Shown here: piece by piece, positions 1-10,641 of the stretch
Numbering within the stretch: the stretch's first letter is position 1
Layout: the number at the start of each line of letters is the position of its first letter
Assembly (NCBI GenBank): GCA_947311845.1
Contig: CAMZMU010000041.1
Coordinates: 130,951,840 to 131,015,839, forward strand
Length of the DNA stretch: 64,000 nt
Reading direction: 5' to 3'
DNA from: Poa pratensis
Lineage: Eukaryota; Streptophyta; Magnoliopsida; Poales; Poaceae
Translations under genes and position numbers: made by a program
Notes under the pieces: generated by a model
Told to the model about the DNA's origin: nothing
Seen by the model: the letters and a program-made list of their open reading frames with translations, nothing else
Database searches by the model: none

Positions 1-125
1 CTCCAAACAGTACCGTTTGATACGGTGACACAGAAGCATCGTGAGAGTTATGGCGAGAGTTGCTATACAGTACCTTCGGGAGCTCCCTTACGCGTTGGGT
101 TTGAGTCATCGTGAGAGGTTACTAC

Positions 126-634
126 TGTAGGAGCTGAATCGCTCAGCTCTGAATCTCTCTGCTGCTTCACACAACTCTCTCAAGAACAGAAAGATACAAG
201 AGATTTTTGGCCTCGCGCTGCCTCTCACAGCCACAAGTTTTTTTCTCTATATTCTGTTGGAAGTAAACATGCTTACAACACTGATTAAATAGGCTAACCC
301 ACGCACGCAGCCGGACGCCACACTCGCCCACTACCTACGTGCACGTATGCACTCACACCACTAACTCACGCCTCCATAAACTCAGTCATGCGCTAACTGC
401 TAGTCAATCTGATCCTAGAATCACTCTAGGCAGCTAACAACCCAGAACATGCATGCACAGCGGCCTCTCACCACTGTCGGCATCTCACCATGCGCCACCT
501 CTTGCGGCACTTCAGCATCTCACATCCTGCATGCGTACTCTGAACCTACACCTGACTGAAACTAACTAGCTACATGCAACGACGGAAGGAAACTAACAGA
601 CATGCAGATAACTATATCAAGATTAGTGCTAACA
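126..634 (-). repeat. 3' LTR of the outer Copia element
   Basis: Intact copy of the LTR, 509 bp on the plus strand from TGTAGGAGC to GTGCTAACA. It differs from the other copy at a handful of positions, for example GAATC versus AAATC near the start and CTTGCGGC versus CTTGTAGC near 500. Confidence 0.9.
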
Positions 635-673
635 ATTTTCCCCCTAATCTTGATTGTTCACTCGTACGCAGCT

Positions 674-1545
674 TCAGAAAAGTGCCGGGCCGTCGCTGCC
701 GTAACCAGCGAGCAGCGCCTTCTCCTCCTCTTCTCCGCGGCCGTTCTGGTTCTTCTTCTTCTCCGGACACTCATAGGCGAAGTGACCGAGTTCCTGGCAG
801 TTGAAGCACCGCAGCTTCTTCTTGCGCTCCCTCCACTGCTGCTCCGTGAGCAGCAGCTGATTGCCACCGTGCTGCCCACCTTCTTCTTCATCAGCGTCCA
901 GGCTCTCCTCCACAGCCAAGAAGCGCCCGGTGAGCTCTTCGACGGTCATGGTTTTCAGGTCGAGGAGCTGCTGAATGGAGTGGGCGAGCTGCCGGAACCG
1001 CTGCGGCACGACGCGGAGGAACTTCAGCACGGCCTTGTGCTCGGTGACGCCATCCCCGAGGACCTCCAGGTCGTGCATGATGCCGGTGAGACGCATCGCG
1101 AACTGCTCCAACTTCTCGCCGTCCTTGAAACAAAGGTTCTCGAACTCGGTGCGCCGGTTCTGCGCCCTTGCTTCACGGACGCGCTCGGACCCCAACCTCA
1201 AAGTTTTGAGGGTGTCCCAAGCCTCCTTCGCGGTCTTCTTCACCGCTAGTGTGCGCAGCATCTCCGGCGGCACACCTCGGAGGATGACGCCGAGAGCCTC
1301 GCGGTCGGCGTGGTACTCGCAGACGCCCGGCTCGATCGCCACCCACCAGCCTTGCGCCTCCAGCTGCACCTGCACCACAAGCGCCCAATCGGAGTAGTTG
1401 GTGCGGTGAGCATCGGCACTTGCACCATGCTCGTGCTCTGCCGGACCACGCGCTCGACGACGCGAAGCTCGCCGCCACCGCTTCCGCTTCCGCCGCTGCC
1501 GTCGGTGAGCGCCGTCCTTGGTGGAGTGTATGGCTCCTCCGCCAT
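674..1545 (-). pseudogene. gag: Copia Gag with one frameshift
   Basis: Capsid/nucleocapsid-type Gag of the Copia class. The core shows a 'NYSDWALVVQVQLEAQG' segment like the N-terminus of UBN2/retrotran_gag_2 proteins, then a helical region, then a C-x2-C-x4-H-x4-C zinc knuckle (CFNCQELGHFAYEC) near the C-terminus. The likely start is the ATG at 1545, whose frame runs to PMLTAPT and then leaves the Gag frame. The core continues one frame over, so a single-base deletion near 1403-1405 has broken the gene. The alternative ATG at 1576 is in frame with the core but gives an arginine-rich, unconvincing N-terminus. No protease, RT or integrase follows before the purine tract. Confidence 0.75.
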
Positions 1546-1630
1546 CTTCTTCGCCAGCTCCGCTTGGCCACCTCATCTCCCGCTTACGCCATCACCACAG
1601 GAACCGAGAGCGGAAGGCTCTGATACCAAA

Positions 1631-2140
1631 TGTAGGAGCTGAATCGCTCAGCTCTAAATCTCTCTCTGCTGCTTCACACAGCTCTCTCAAGAACAGAAAG
1701 CCACAAGAGATTTTTGGCCTCGCGCTGCCTCTCACAGCCACGAGTTTTCTTCTCTATATTCTGTTGGAAGTAAACATGCTTACAACACTGATTAAATAGG
1801 CTAACCCACGCACGCAGCCGGACGCCACACTCGCCCACTACCTACGTGCACGTATGCACTCACACCACTAACTCACTACTCCATAAACTCAGTTATGCGC
1901 TAACTGCTAGCTAATCTGATCCTAGAATCACTCTAGGCAGCTAACAACCCAGAACATGCATGCACAGCGGCCTCTCACCACTGTCGGCATCTCACCATGC
2001 GCCACCTCTTGTAGCACTTCAGCATCTCACCTCCTGCATGCGTACTCTGAACCTACACCTGACTGAAACTAACTAGCTACATGCAACGACGGAAGGAAAC
2101 TAACAGACATGCAGATAACTATATCAAGATTAGTGCTAAC
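1631..2140 (-). repeat. 5' LTR of the outer Copia element, interrupted
   Basis: Second LTR copy. It ends at GCTAAC, where the inner element enters; the final A of the LTR lies at 4438, after the duplicated CTAAC at 4433-4437. The LTR was therefore complete before the second insertion. Confidence 0.9.
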
Positions 2141-2316
2141 TGTTAGAGTATGGCATACGTGTCACCGTTATGGCAATATAGATAGAGATAGGATCTGTTT
2201 CCGTATGATGCCTAACTTGTCTTGTACTCCAAATCGGTCCCTTGTACGCCTATATATACTCGCCCATGAGGCTCAATAAAACATCCATCATATTCCGCCA
2301 ATCTCACAATTCTACA
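2141..2316 (+). repeat. 5' LTR of the inner Copia element
   Basis: 176 bp. It is near-identical to 4257-4432, differing at a few bases (GGCAATATAG versus GGTAGTATAG, ATGCC versus ATGTC, CCAAATCGG versus CCAAGTCGG, AATAAAAC versus AATGAAAC). Confidence 0.92.
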
Positions 2317-4256
2317 TGGTATCAGAGCGGCACGACCTCTGACCTAGCCGCCGCCGCCGCTCTTCCGCACCGTGCCGTCCCCGGGGAGATCGATCTCCAT
2401 GATTTCTCCCGGGGGCCGCGCCGCCCGTACCTAGGGTTCGTCCGCCGAGCGGTTGCTCGGCTGCCCTAGAGTCTTTTTTTTCCGGTCTCTTGTTTCGGAT
2501 TTTCTCTCCTGCATGTCGTTTTTGACCGGTGTCTTTTTTTCGTTTTTTGTTTTCCGATCTAAGATCGGTTTGCGTCGCCCGTCTCCGCCGTCGTCTTCTC
2601 GCGCCTCTACTCCGACAATGGCATCGACCTACACCGGCCCACTACTCGACAGCCAGCTACCGCGGCCGACTTGCCAGCGCCGACTCTACACCAGCCGGCT
2701 CCTTCAAGCCGGCAATCGCAGTCGACGCGCCGACGCCGACTCCGCACCGACCGGCTCGTCTCCACCGACTTGTCGCAGCCGTCTCGCTCGCCTGCACGGT
2801 CTCCATCGCCGATTCGTCTTCGCCGTCATCGACCGGGACTTCATCGACAACTTCGCCATCGACTCCGATCTGCGCATCGTCGTTGCCGCCATGGCGCGTT
2901 CCGCGCTGCGTCGGTCTGATCAACCGATCGCGTGCCTGCACCGCCAAGCACGTCCCCGAGCACGCGCCTACCACCGATCGAGCTACAGGCTGCCGCCGCA
3001 TCGCCCCTTCGGGCCGCCGCACCGCCGCCATTGGTCCATGTTGCCGGCAGCCAACGCGCCTTCCCAGGCGTGTATGCCGCTGGCGACACCCGCCGTCGCC
3101 CCGACCCACGCACTGCTGCTGCGTCGCCCCTTCGGGCTGTAGCGCCGCGGCACGCGGTCCTCTTCGCCGTCCCTGCGCGTCGACTTCTACGTGGTATGCG
3201 CCGCGCCGACTCCCTCGGCGTGGGAACGCCACCGTCCGCGCATGGTCTTCGTCAAGCCGCCGGGTTCTTCCTCGCCTACTTCGAGAAGCGCCGCCGCCAT
3301 CTACAGGTAACCTGCATGGCCACCTTAGGCCGTCGCAGGTCCCGCTGACCACCCCTTGTCCAGGCATTCAGCATGGCCACCCCCGGCCGCCGCTGCCTTC
3401 GCCACCTTCTACATCTTCGTCCAGCACGACCACGTCGCCAGCGTCATCATCCTCGTCCCCGACTACGTCTACTCCGACAACCACGGACGACATCGGCACC
3501 TTCTACCCCCCGCTGATTGGCGCCGCAATCATCGTCGAGTCCTCCTCTGCTGGCCCCTCCGACGCTGGTGTATGGTTCACGGTGGTCCCTGCCCCCGCAT
3601 GCACGGTACTGGCAACACTGGTGCGTGCCTTCGTCCCCGACGTGTCCCCGGGTCTGGCAAGCCCGGGTCGGCGCCTTGTCTACATCGGCCTCGACAACGT
3701 CTTCGGCATCGACTTCCTCCTCTACGACTGCCACGACCACGTCACCGATTTCTTCTATGCGTACTCGGTTCTGTCAAAACCGGAGTATGCCTTCATCCCC
3801 GACGTGCGCCTTGTTCCGGCAAAACAATGGCCGCACCTCGTCCTCGACGGCTCGCACTGCGTCGTCCCCGGCATCGGCATCCTCGACGACTGCCTCGACG
3901 CGTCCCCGTCACTCTCCTCGTGTACTATGCGCAAGCGGCTTCTTCTGCGTCTACCTCGACACCGGCAACCCCGACCACGACATCGACCACGGCGACCCCT
4001 CGCATGGCTACCCCGACCAAGGCTGCACCGCCCAACGCTCTCGGCTCCCTCGACATCGGCACAAAGGGCTACCACCTCGCATGAGCACTCATCAGCTTCC
4101 TCTACAGTCCAAGCATCTGCGCCGCGACACCGTCCACGATGTTCCCGCTCCTACTACGGGGGGATGTCAGCCCACTGGTCTACTTCGGTTTCTCTCCAGT
4201 CTGACCGTCCGCGACCTTCCAGTTGTTCACGACGCTACCGCTGCGACTGCGGGGGA

Positions 4257-4432
4257 TGTTAGAGTATGGCATACGTGTCACCGTTATGGTAGTATAGATA
4301 GAGATAGGATCTGTTTCCGTATGATGTCTAACTTGTCTTGTACTCCAAGTCGGTCCCTTGTACGCCTATATATACTCGCCCATGAGGCTCAATGAAACAT
4401 CCATCATATTCCGCCAATCTCACAATTCTACA
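4257..4432 (+). repeat. 3' LTR of the inner Copia element
   Basis: Partner of the LTR at 2141-2316, directly preceded by a G-run purine tract and followed by the target duplication CTAAC. Confidence 0.92.
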
Positions 4433-4443
4433 CTAACAACTAC

Positions 4444-4995
4444 ATAATAATAGTAATTAGGTAAGATGGCGCGGCGGCACGCCGCGGCCGTAGAGTTTTT
4501 TTTGTTGGTTTTAAGTAGCATGTAATTATTTATGAAAGTAATAAATATAAAGAGGAATTTCTAAGAATACCGCGTACTTTGAAATTGAAGTCACGCAAAA
4601 AGAATAGAAAGCATCAATGTTGCTTCTATCCAACCCTAATATGGTCTTACGCCGCACTCGTGTCAATTTAAATTTGTGGTTAGGTTGATTTGGAATTTGT
4701 GGTTAGGGAAGTTCTCAAATCCTTGATCGATCCATCTCTTGCACTGCTACATCCGACATTCACGATTGCTCAATCCATGCTATCAATTTTTTAAGGCTGC
4801 ATGCATGGCGTGTGTATGAGGCGCAATTAAAACTTGATGACCGTATGCATACACACCTGTACGGGGAGGATTGGACGGAGAACCTCCGATTGAGTATGTC
4901 GGCGGCGACGGCAATGGCGTACGTGAGATATGGAAGGCGATCTGCCTGGGTGAGTACAGCGGAGGCTGCAGCATACGTGAGGCCTTTGATCTGTT
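4444..4995. other. Unannotated intergenic stretch
   Basis: Ordinary AT-rich grass intergenic DNA with one GC-rich patch (4465-4490, GGCGCGGCGGCACGCCGCGG, self-complementary). I see no convincing gene. Confidence 0.5.
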
Positions 4996-5012
4996 AGATT
5001 GTTCTATTTTTT

Positions 5013-5805
5013 TTTGAATTTTCCACATATATTAAACCAGCAAAGAGTATACGATTACATCGATTACAAAAACAAAATTAAAAGAGACTAGCAAATCTAT
5101 GAGATCTTCAAACTCTTTCTTCATTCATGACACAATCTTGTACTTTTCTGAAGGCAGCCGTAAAACAACGCCAACACCACCAAACCACATACCTGTGAAT
5201 ACACCATCGAAGGTTCTCCCTTTTTAATTTTGAGCCGCAATGCGAAGGCTTTGTGCACGCACGCAGCCATTAAATTAATCAAGCAACATCGGCAAGAGCA
5301 CCACTACTGATATTTAAGGGACAAATAACCGAGCCACTTTGTCGACGTCGTTGGGAGCCGAGAGAACGAATCACCATTGCCGATGACGTAGTAGCCGTAA
5401 TAGATATTGCGAGGACAAACCTCCTCGCGGCAATCATGAGAAACAATCCAAGATTGATCTGGCGAAGCAATATCTGAAGAACCATACCTAGACAGACTTA
5501 ATCTTCCAAAGCCACCATTGACGTCGGGAAGAATATCTCGCCGTCGAACGAAGCGTGAAAGATCACTTATTGCAGACGATACCATCTCCATTAACGAAGA
5601 AGATGACGACCAAAACCAAACTCTACCATTAAGGATCTTCGAAAAGCGCCGTGCGCAGGTCCGAGATCCCCACCCCTCCTAGTGCCAGAACGGCACCTAG
5701 AGGAGGCGAGGACCCGTCGAATCTTTGCCGACGGCGACGATAAAGCTGCAGATATCACCGGCGGCGGCTAGGGTTGAAACCCTAGGCCGCCGCCACGATC
5801 GCCCA
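5013..5805 (-). mobile_element. Poly(A) retroposon, 0.8 kb
   Basis: Flanked by a 17-bp direct repeat, AGATTGTTCTATTTTTT (4996-5012 and 5806-5822). A T-run at the left end is the poly(A) tail of a minus-strand insertion, so this is target-primed retrotransposition. The 5' end (right) holds CTAGGGTTT-type sequence and GC-rich repeats (GGCGGCGGC), like plant LINE or transcript leaders. One 95-codon frame (5304-5591, minus) has no family I recognise. It could be an internally deleted LINE, a SINE-like element or a processed transcript; no reverse transcriptase is present. Confidence 0.75.
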
Positions 5806-5822
5806 AGATTGTTCTATTTTTT

Positions 5823-7591
5823 AGTTTGACGTCGAAGGAGAAGGGGTATGCGTAGAATTACTTAAGGGCATTGGTGGGTAATTTTTCTAAACTTTATGTG
5901 AACATGCTAGTTTTACGGTTGTGATCTGCTAATTATGCTAATAAACGGACAAATGTTTCTGATTTTTGTGGGATTTTCTATCTATTTCTCTAATTTCTGG
6001 TTAGCCCATAATTTACTTTTAATATATAATAGATTCATCATAGGTGCCTATTTGATGCCCAGAGTACCGTCGCCTAGAAATAATTGGACCTAGTATTAAA
6101 ATATAAGTTAATCCAAAGGTTAGAAAGTGTGAGATGGCGCGATCAGATGGCCAAAATTGCTTGGGGCACGAGCGAGCTCTCTTTTATCTCGGTTATAATT
6201 TCCCTTACCTTCCCTATTCATTACAGGTTGGTTATTTGTCACTACGGGTTTAGTTCCGAATAGAATATATTTAGAAAGAGGACAATGTGATTCGTGATTT
6301 GTAAATTTTGATACTACTCCGTCCGTCCCAAAAAAAAGTGTTGTGTGCATCACGAAACTCCGAATTGGCATTTTCACTAGGACTTGGCTACCAAACGACT
6401 AAACGAGGCCTTGATCGTGGCGCATCCATTCGCCTCCGTTGCGTCTGTAGGTGGCCGATTGCGATGGTCGCATGTACCACCAAGTGAGACATAAATGGAG
6501 AATTGGAAGTATACGTACTCGTGTCTTGCGTGTTCCTTCCACGTTTTCAGATACGTGGGTGTGTTTGATAATTCAACCTGCAGGATCAGTAGTGGACAAG
6601 GGAAACGATCGAGCTAGCTGCGCGGTCTGCAATCCGCCACGGGTTGGGCAAGCGGTGTTCACATATATATGGTATAGCCAAGAAACGCCTGTGTGTTTGA
6701 ACTTCGTTTTTGTCCGAGCGGATGGAAACCACCACCCAACGCCGCACCACAAATGAACCGGTGAGGGTGGATGCGTCCACCTCGCACAATTTTGGATCAA
6801 ATTTGGGCTAGATTTAGGGTGAGACGGAGAGCGTTCGTGTCCGCCCATGTCCACATCTAGCCTGGCCAAGCCCACAAGTCAGTGACCACCATTTCCACTC
6901 CACCGTCTATCTCTCCACCTTGATTTCCACATCTCCCTCCCCTCCTTCATCGCCTGCCTCCAGCGTTACTCAACAATCCTGCCACCCCCGCCGCCGCTAG
7001 CCGGAGGAGTTCAGGCCGCTAGCCGGAGAGTTGTTTTCACCTCTTGCCGACACCCAAGGAGCTCGGGCCTTGCAGCCAACGCCGATGTCGTCCTGTGTAA
7101 CAATGAGAATGATATTCTCATTATCGACGGAGGAGTCCGGGCTCTAGTATCCGTAGGATCGGTGGAGCACAGATCGCGTTCGCCGGCTGTTGGCTCGTCC
7201 ACGCCCGTGCCGCTGACAACGTGTTTGGTCGATTTTCTGAGGTACATTCTCACCATGGGGGATAGCACTTACGAGTTTTTCTATAACCATTTCATGAACA
7301 TCGCCCGACGATGACAATGATATTTTGAAGGTTGCATCTCTTCTCATCAATAATCACAATGAGAATGAGGGTCCCAAGTTCAGAAGCTTAATAAAGAGAC
7401 ATGAAATAATCGATCACACAAGGGAAGCAGGCCTTGCCCAACTCTATGATGCGTAGTCGATGCCTCGAGAGGGTTTTCTAGGATGTTTGGAACTATATAT
7501 AGAGTGCATGCATAGGTAGTGAAAATTGCCCATTTGATTGGCATGTGCAATATAAGAGACACCAGCGGAATGCATTACTTGTGGTGTAATC
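5823..7591. other. PPO 3' flank, no gene seen
   Basis: Intergenic DNA. A Mariner/Stowaway-like end (TACTCCGTCCGTCCC, near 6316) stands alone with no partner. Segment 6490-6700 resembles the region upstream of the PPO gene (see findings). 6900-7370 is moderately GC-rich with short open frames but no recognisable protein. Confidence 0.5.
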
Positions 7592-9392
7592 TCACTCCAC
7601 CATGTACACTATTCTTAGGCCTTCGATCTTAACCTTCCCATGCCTCGGCACCAATGTCACAGTAACAGTCTCGTCTCCGTCTGCGCCCAAGTCTTCTAAG
7701 AGCTCGTTCAAGGCCACCCTCATGCTCGTCTTTATCACCATCCCCTTCCCCGTGCCATCCATACTGGGATGACTCAAGCTCACGAAGCTCTCGGCCATCT
7801 CCCGCCCACCTGGCTGCACCTTCTCGTACTCCATGGCATTGACGTATACGTCAAACTTAACCATGTTTGTGCCGTCTATCTCGATGCCCTCAACCACTAG
7901 CACCTCCTCCTCGACGTCCTTCTCCTGCCGGCTCCGCAGCACTCGTGGCCGCCTCACCTCCGCGGTCACCGTCACATCGTCGACGAGTGATACGGGAAAC
8001 GTGACGGGCTTCAGCAAGCCTTTTTTGCTGTTCACGTTGGGAGTAGTAGGCGGCCGTGCATTGACCCACGGCATGCCAACGCCATCAAACTTGTACCGGA
8101 GCTTGTCGATGTCGAGCACGTCACGAACGGTGATGCGAACGAGGCGGGACTCCTCGTCGTAGAAGAGGAAGGAGGAGTCGAGCCAATCAGGGTCCGCGAT
8201 GTCCACATGGCGGACAGCGCCGATGTTCCTCCAGGCGTCCCACAGGCGGTCGATGTTGTTATGGTGCGGGTAGAAGACAGGGTCGCGGCCAGCTGAGTAG
8301 TAGACGCCCATGTTCTCAGCGTGGGGTTGAGCTAGGTCGCCGGTCCAACTGTGTATCGTGTTGTGCGGGTGCATCTCCAGCGTCCCAGCGCCTGGACTGT
8401 CAGCCTGGCCGGCACGGAAGGGCTGGCCATGGAAGAGGGAGGGCAGAGCGGCATTGCTAATCATCTGAAATTTTCAAACATGAAGGTCAGTTTAGTTTAA
8501 TCGTATGAACGTTATGCATGTAAGATTTGAATGTATGTATGAAGTCACGTAGCGCAGTACGTACCGCTTTGTACATGACCCTGAGGTTCTGCTGAATCTG
8601 CTGCTCGTCAGTGAAGTTGTTCTCTCCGTTTTTGCGATCGAATTGTAGGTCCACCACCGCTGGCGGCATGTGCCTTAGGTTCCGTAAGGGGTCATACAGC
8701 GGCGACGACGAGTTGGCGAACCCAGACGGCAACTGCATCCCCTCCGGCACATCCCAGCTCCAGAAGGGCAAGGCGAAGTCGGGTTCTCCGAGCAGTTTCG
8801 CCGCGATGCGCTCGATGAAGTAGAGGTAGGCGCGATGGAACGGGTAGAATAACCATGAGTAGTGGATCTGCACGGCCAGCTCCGGGTTACCCGTCTGGTG
8901 GTAGGAGCTGCTGCAGTAGGCGCAGTGGATGTTGGCCATCTGGTAGAAGCTGCGGGGGTCGCTCTGCGGCAGCGCCTTCATCAGCGCGATTGCGCGCTCG
9001 TACTTGGCCATGTACTCCGCCCCGGCGGCGTGCGCCGGCCGCCGCACCCTCAGCGGCTCGGACGGGTCCGGGAGCGTGAAGTTGATTGGCTCCGACGCCG
9101 ACTTGGGCGGACAGCAATAGAATGGAGGGAGCGGATGCAGCGGGAGCTTTGGCTTACTGCACGTGCGTATGTCGGTCACGATTGGCCCGCCGACATTCTT
9201 GCCGTGGGAGAGTGGGGCGTCGCCTGCGCATGAGGCGATGTATGGGTCGAGGCCGGAGACAGTGAGGAGCTGTCTCGGCAGAGGGTAGGAGCATGGGTTT
9301 ATGGAGACGGGGAAGGCGGTATAGACGGCCGTGGCGGCGGCGGCGATGAGAAAGACGCAGGCCACGAGTGGAGCGGTGTGTCTACTGGCCAT
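7592..9392 (-). CDS. PPO: Polyphenol oxidase (catechol oxidase/tyrosinase type), two exons
   Basis: Copper enzyme oxidising o-diphenols (and often monophenols) to quinones, the cause of browning. Exons are 8565-9392 and 7592-8464 on the minus strand; the 100-bp intron (GTACGT...TTTCAG) is phase 0 and the protein has 566 residues. CuA ligands His156, His177 and His186 lie in HCAYC and HYSWLFYPFHR. Cys160 is 17 residues before His177, the spacing of the Cys-His thioether. CuB ligands His310, His314 and His344 lie in HPHNTIH and FYPHHNN. A DWL domain (DPDWLDSSF, from 367) and a KFDV domain (479-482) follow, so the full plant architecture is present. The N-terminus (residues 8-26) is a hydrophobic, signal-peptide-like segment and not an obvious plastid transit peptide. 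Residue 331, at the usual Phe gate position, is Tyr. There are no frame breaks. Confidence 0.97.
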
Positions 9393-9462
9393 GGCTTCAG
9401 CCTTCAGGGTGGCTAATTGAGATGCTCGCGGCTACTGTACTTTCTTGCCTCGATCGGAGCTG

Positions 9463-9474
9463 TGTATATATAGG
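9463..9474 (-). promoter_or_regulatory. TATA box of the PPO gene
   Basis: The minus strand reads CCTATATATACA about 75 bases upstream of the PPO start codon at 9392, the usual position for a plant core promoter with a short leader. Confidence 0.7.
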
Positions 9475-9479
9475 AATCT

Positions 9480-10641
9480 CAACGGGTCGCACGTTCAACC
9501 TCGCGGTGTATCAGCTGTGCGTACCAAATGTGATTGTGCTAGATGGAGCACATCCGATCCAACGTGTGCTCATCGTCTCTCCAACGTAGCAAACAAAATG
9601 TGAGGCCGGCCTTCGGTAGCTAGGTTGTTCAGTGTCTCTCATTGGCCCTACAGTATCTGGTACCACACCACGTGAAAAACAAGTGGGGCCGGTATATATG
9701 CATACTTGCGTCTTGCGTGTTCCCTCCGAAAAACGTCACTGCGTTTGATGGGCAGGTCTGCAATCCACCACGGCCGTCGACAACCCATGCCCATCACACT
9801 GAGCAAGCGGTGTTCACATATGGTAAGAAGCGTATGGCTTTGCTTAATTCAGGCCGGCAGCTGCCATAGATAGGGTGGGCAAAAACGGTCTCGTTGGAAA
9901 ATGGGAGGTCCGTCAGGTTTTGGACAGATCTTTATGCCGAACCAGAAGACGTTAACCACATCTTTTTTTTGCTGCGTCCTAGTAGCAAATTTCAGCTCAT
10001 GCATACAACAAGTTTTACATGCCAGGTCATACAAATAACGAGAGGATAAATATAGTATGTTATGTTTTAAAAATAGAAATGGTAGCTATGGTCAAATATC
10101 CAGCAAGTGAAAGTATGTTGCTCCATGAAGAAACATCGCAATTATTCAACTTGGACAAGCATTCCCATCTACTTTGATGTAAAGAACCTACAGAGCAAAA
10201 GGAATTGAATATAAGAAATAGCAAGTAAAATTTTAACTACTTCTCATGTAAATCTCAAGGCTTAGAACAGTATCATGTACTACTGGTTTCGCTAGCAATA
10301 CATCAAAACTAGGTAGGAAGCGCGGCTTGCCGCGCGAGACAAATCTTACATTGTTCTGAACCCCCGATAATCCCGAGTGGTGGGTAACCTCGAACTCAGG
10401 ACATTTAAAAGTCATTACAAAATGAAACTGAAAAGCAGATGACCTTCAGCTAAATAAGAGTTTCTGAATACATACGTACAAAAGTGAGAAGCAGTCCTTC
10501 AGAACCAGTTCTGATAGGGTCACAATAGCTAGTCAGTCATTGACCCAAGATAAACGTAATAGTGTCTCCAGCCAACATGTTGACCGTTAAGAAGGTAAAG
10601 TGAGATTTAGGGAGTAACATATAGCTAGGTGACTGGTATTA
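9480..10641. other. PPO upstream region and spacer
   Basis: Contains the presumed PPO promoter (to about 9850). The blocks near 9702-9735, 9748-9772 and 9800-9822 recur in order downstream of the gene. The remainder is AT-rich; a short hairpin-forming GCGCGGCTTGCCGCGC lies at 10320-10335. No gene is recognised. Confidence 0.45.

Larger units (their letters stand above)
2141..4432 (+). mobile_element. Small Copia-type LTR element without recognisable gag or pol
   Basis: LTRs of 176 bp (2141-2316 and 4257-4432, TGTTAGAG to TTCTACA) are flanked by CTAAC at 2136-2140 and 4433-4437. Position 2317 starts TGGTATCAGAGC, the Copia primer site, and 4250-4256 (CGGGGGA) is a short purine tract. The LTR holds a TATA-like TATATATACT near 2252. 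The 1.94-kb interior is GC-rich, with long open frames in several registers on both strands, which is what CpG-rich sequence gives by chance. I see no Gag zinc knuckle, protease, RT or integrase motif. It must move in trans; the interior could be captured host sequence. Confidence 0.9.
126..4438 (-). mobile_element. Gag-only Copia retrotransposon, nested host of a second element
   Basis: Two direct repeats of about 510 bp (126-634 and 1631-2140 plus 4438) start TG and end CA. The element is flanked by ACTAC at 121-125 and 4439-4443, a 5-bp target-site duplication. On the minus strand the right LTR is the 5' LTR. Next to it, the complement of 1617-1628 reads TTTGGTATCAGAG, the initiator-tRNA-Met type primer site of Copia elements. 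The complement of about 635-650 is a purine tract next to the 3' LTR. The only coding region is gag, so the element is non-autonomous. Its 5' LTR is split by the element at 2141-4432; removing that and one CTAAC copy restores the LTR end. Confidence 0.9.

Noticed and set aside
2529..4262. 577-codon open frame in the inner Copia element as a real protein gene
   Set aside because: Several other frames over the same DNA are also long and open, the composition is low-complexity and no domain is visible. The GC-rich sequence explains the frame length.
6313..6345. Mariner/Stowaway element
   Set aside because: Only one terminus-like sequence (TACTCCGTCCGTCCC) is present; no inverted partner or TA duplication was found.
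7011..7350. Small minus-strand gene left of PPO
   Set aside because: Short overlapping frames with no recognisable motif, splice pattern or start context.
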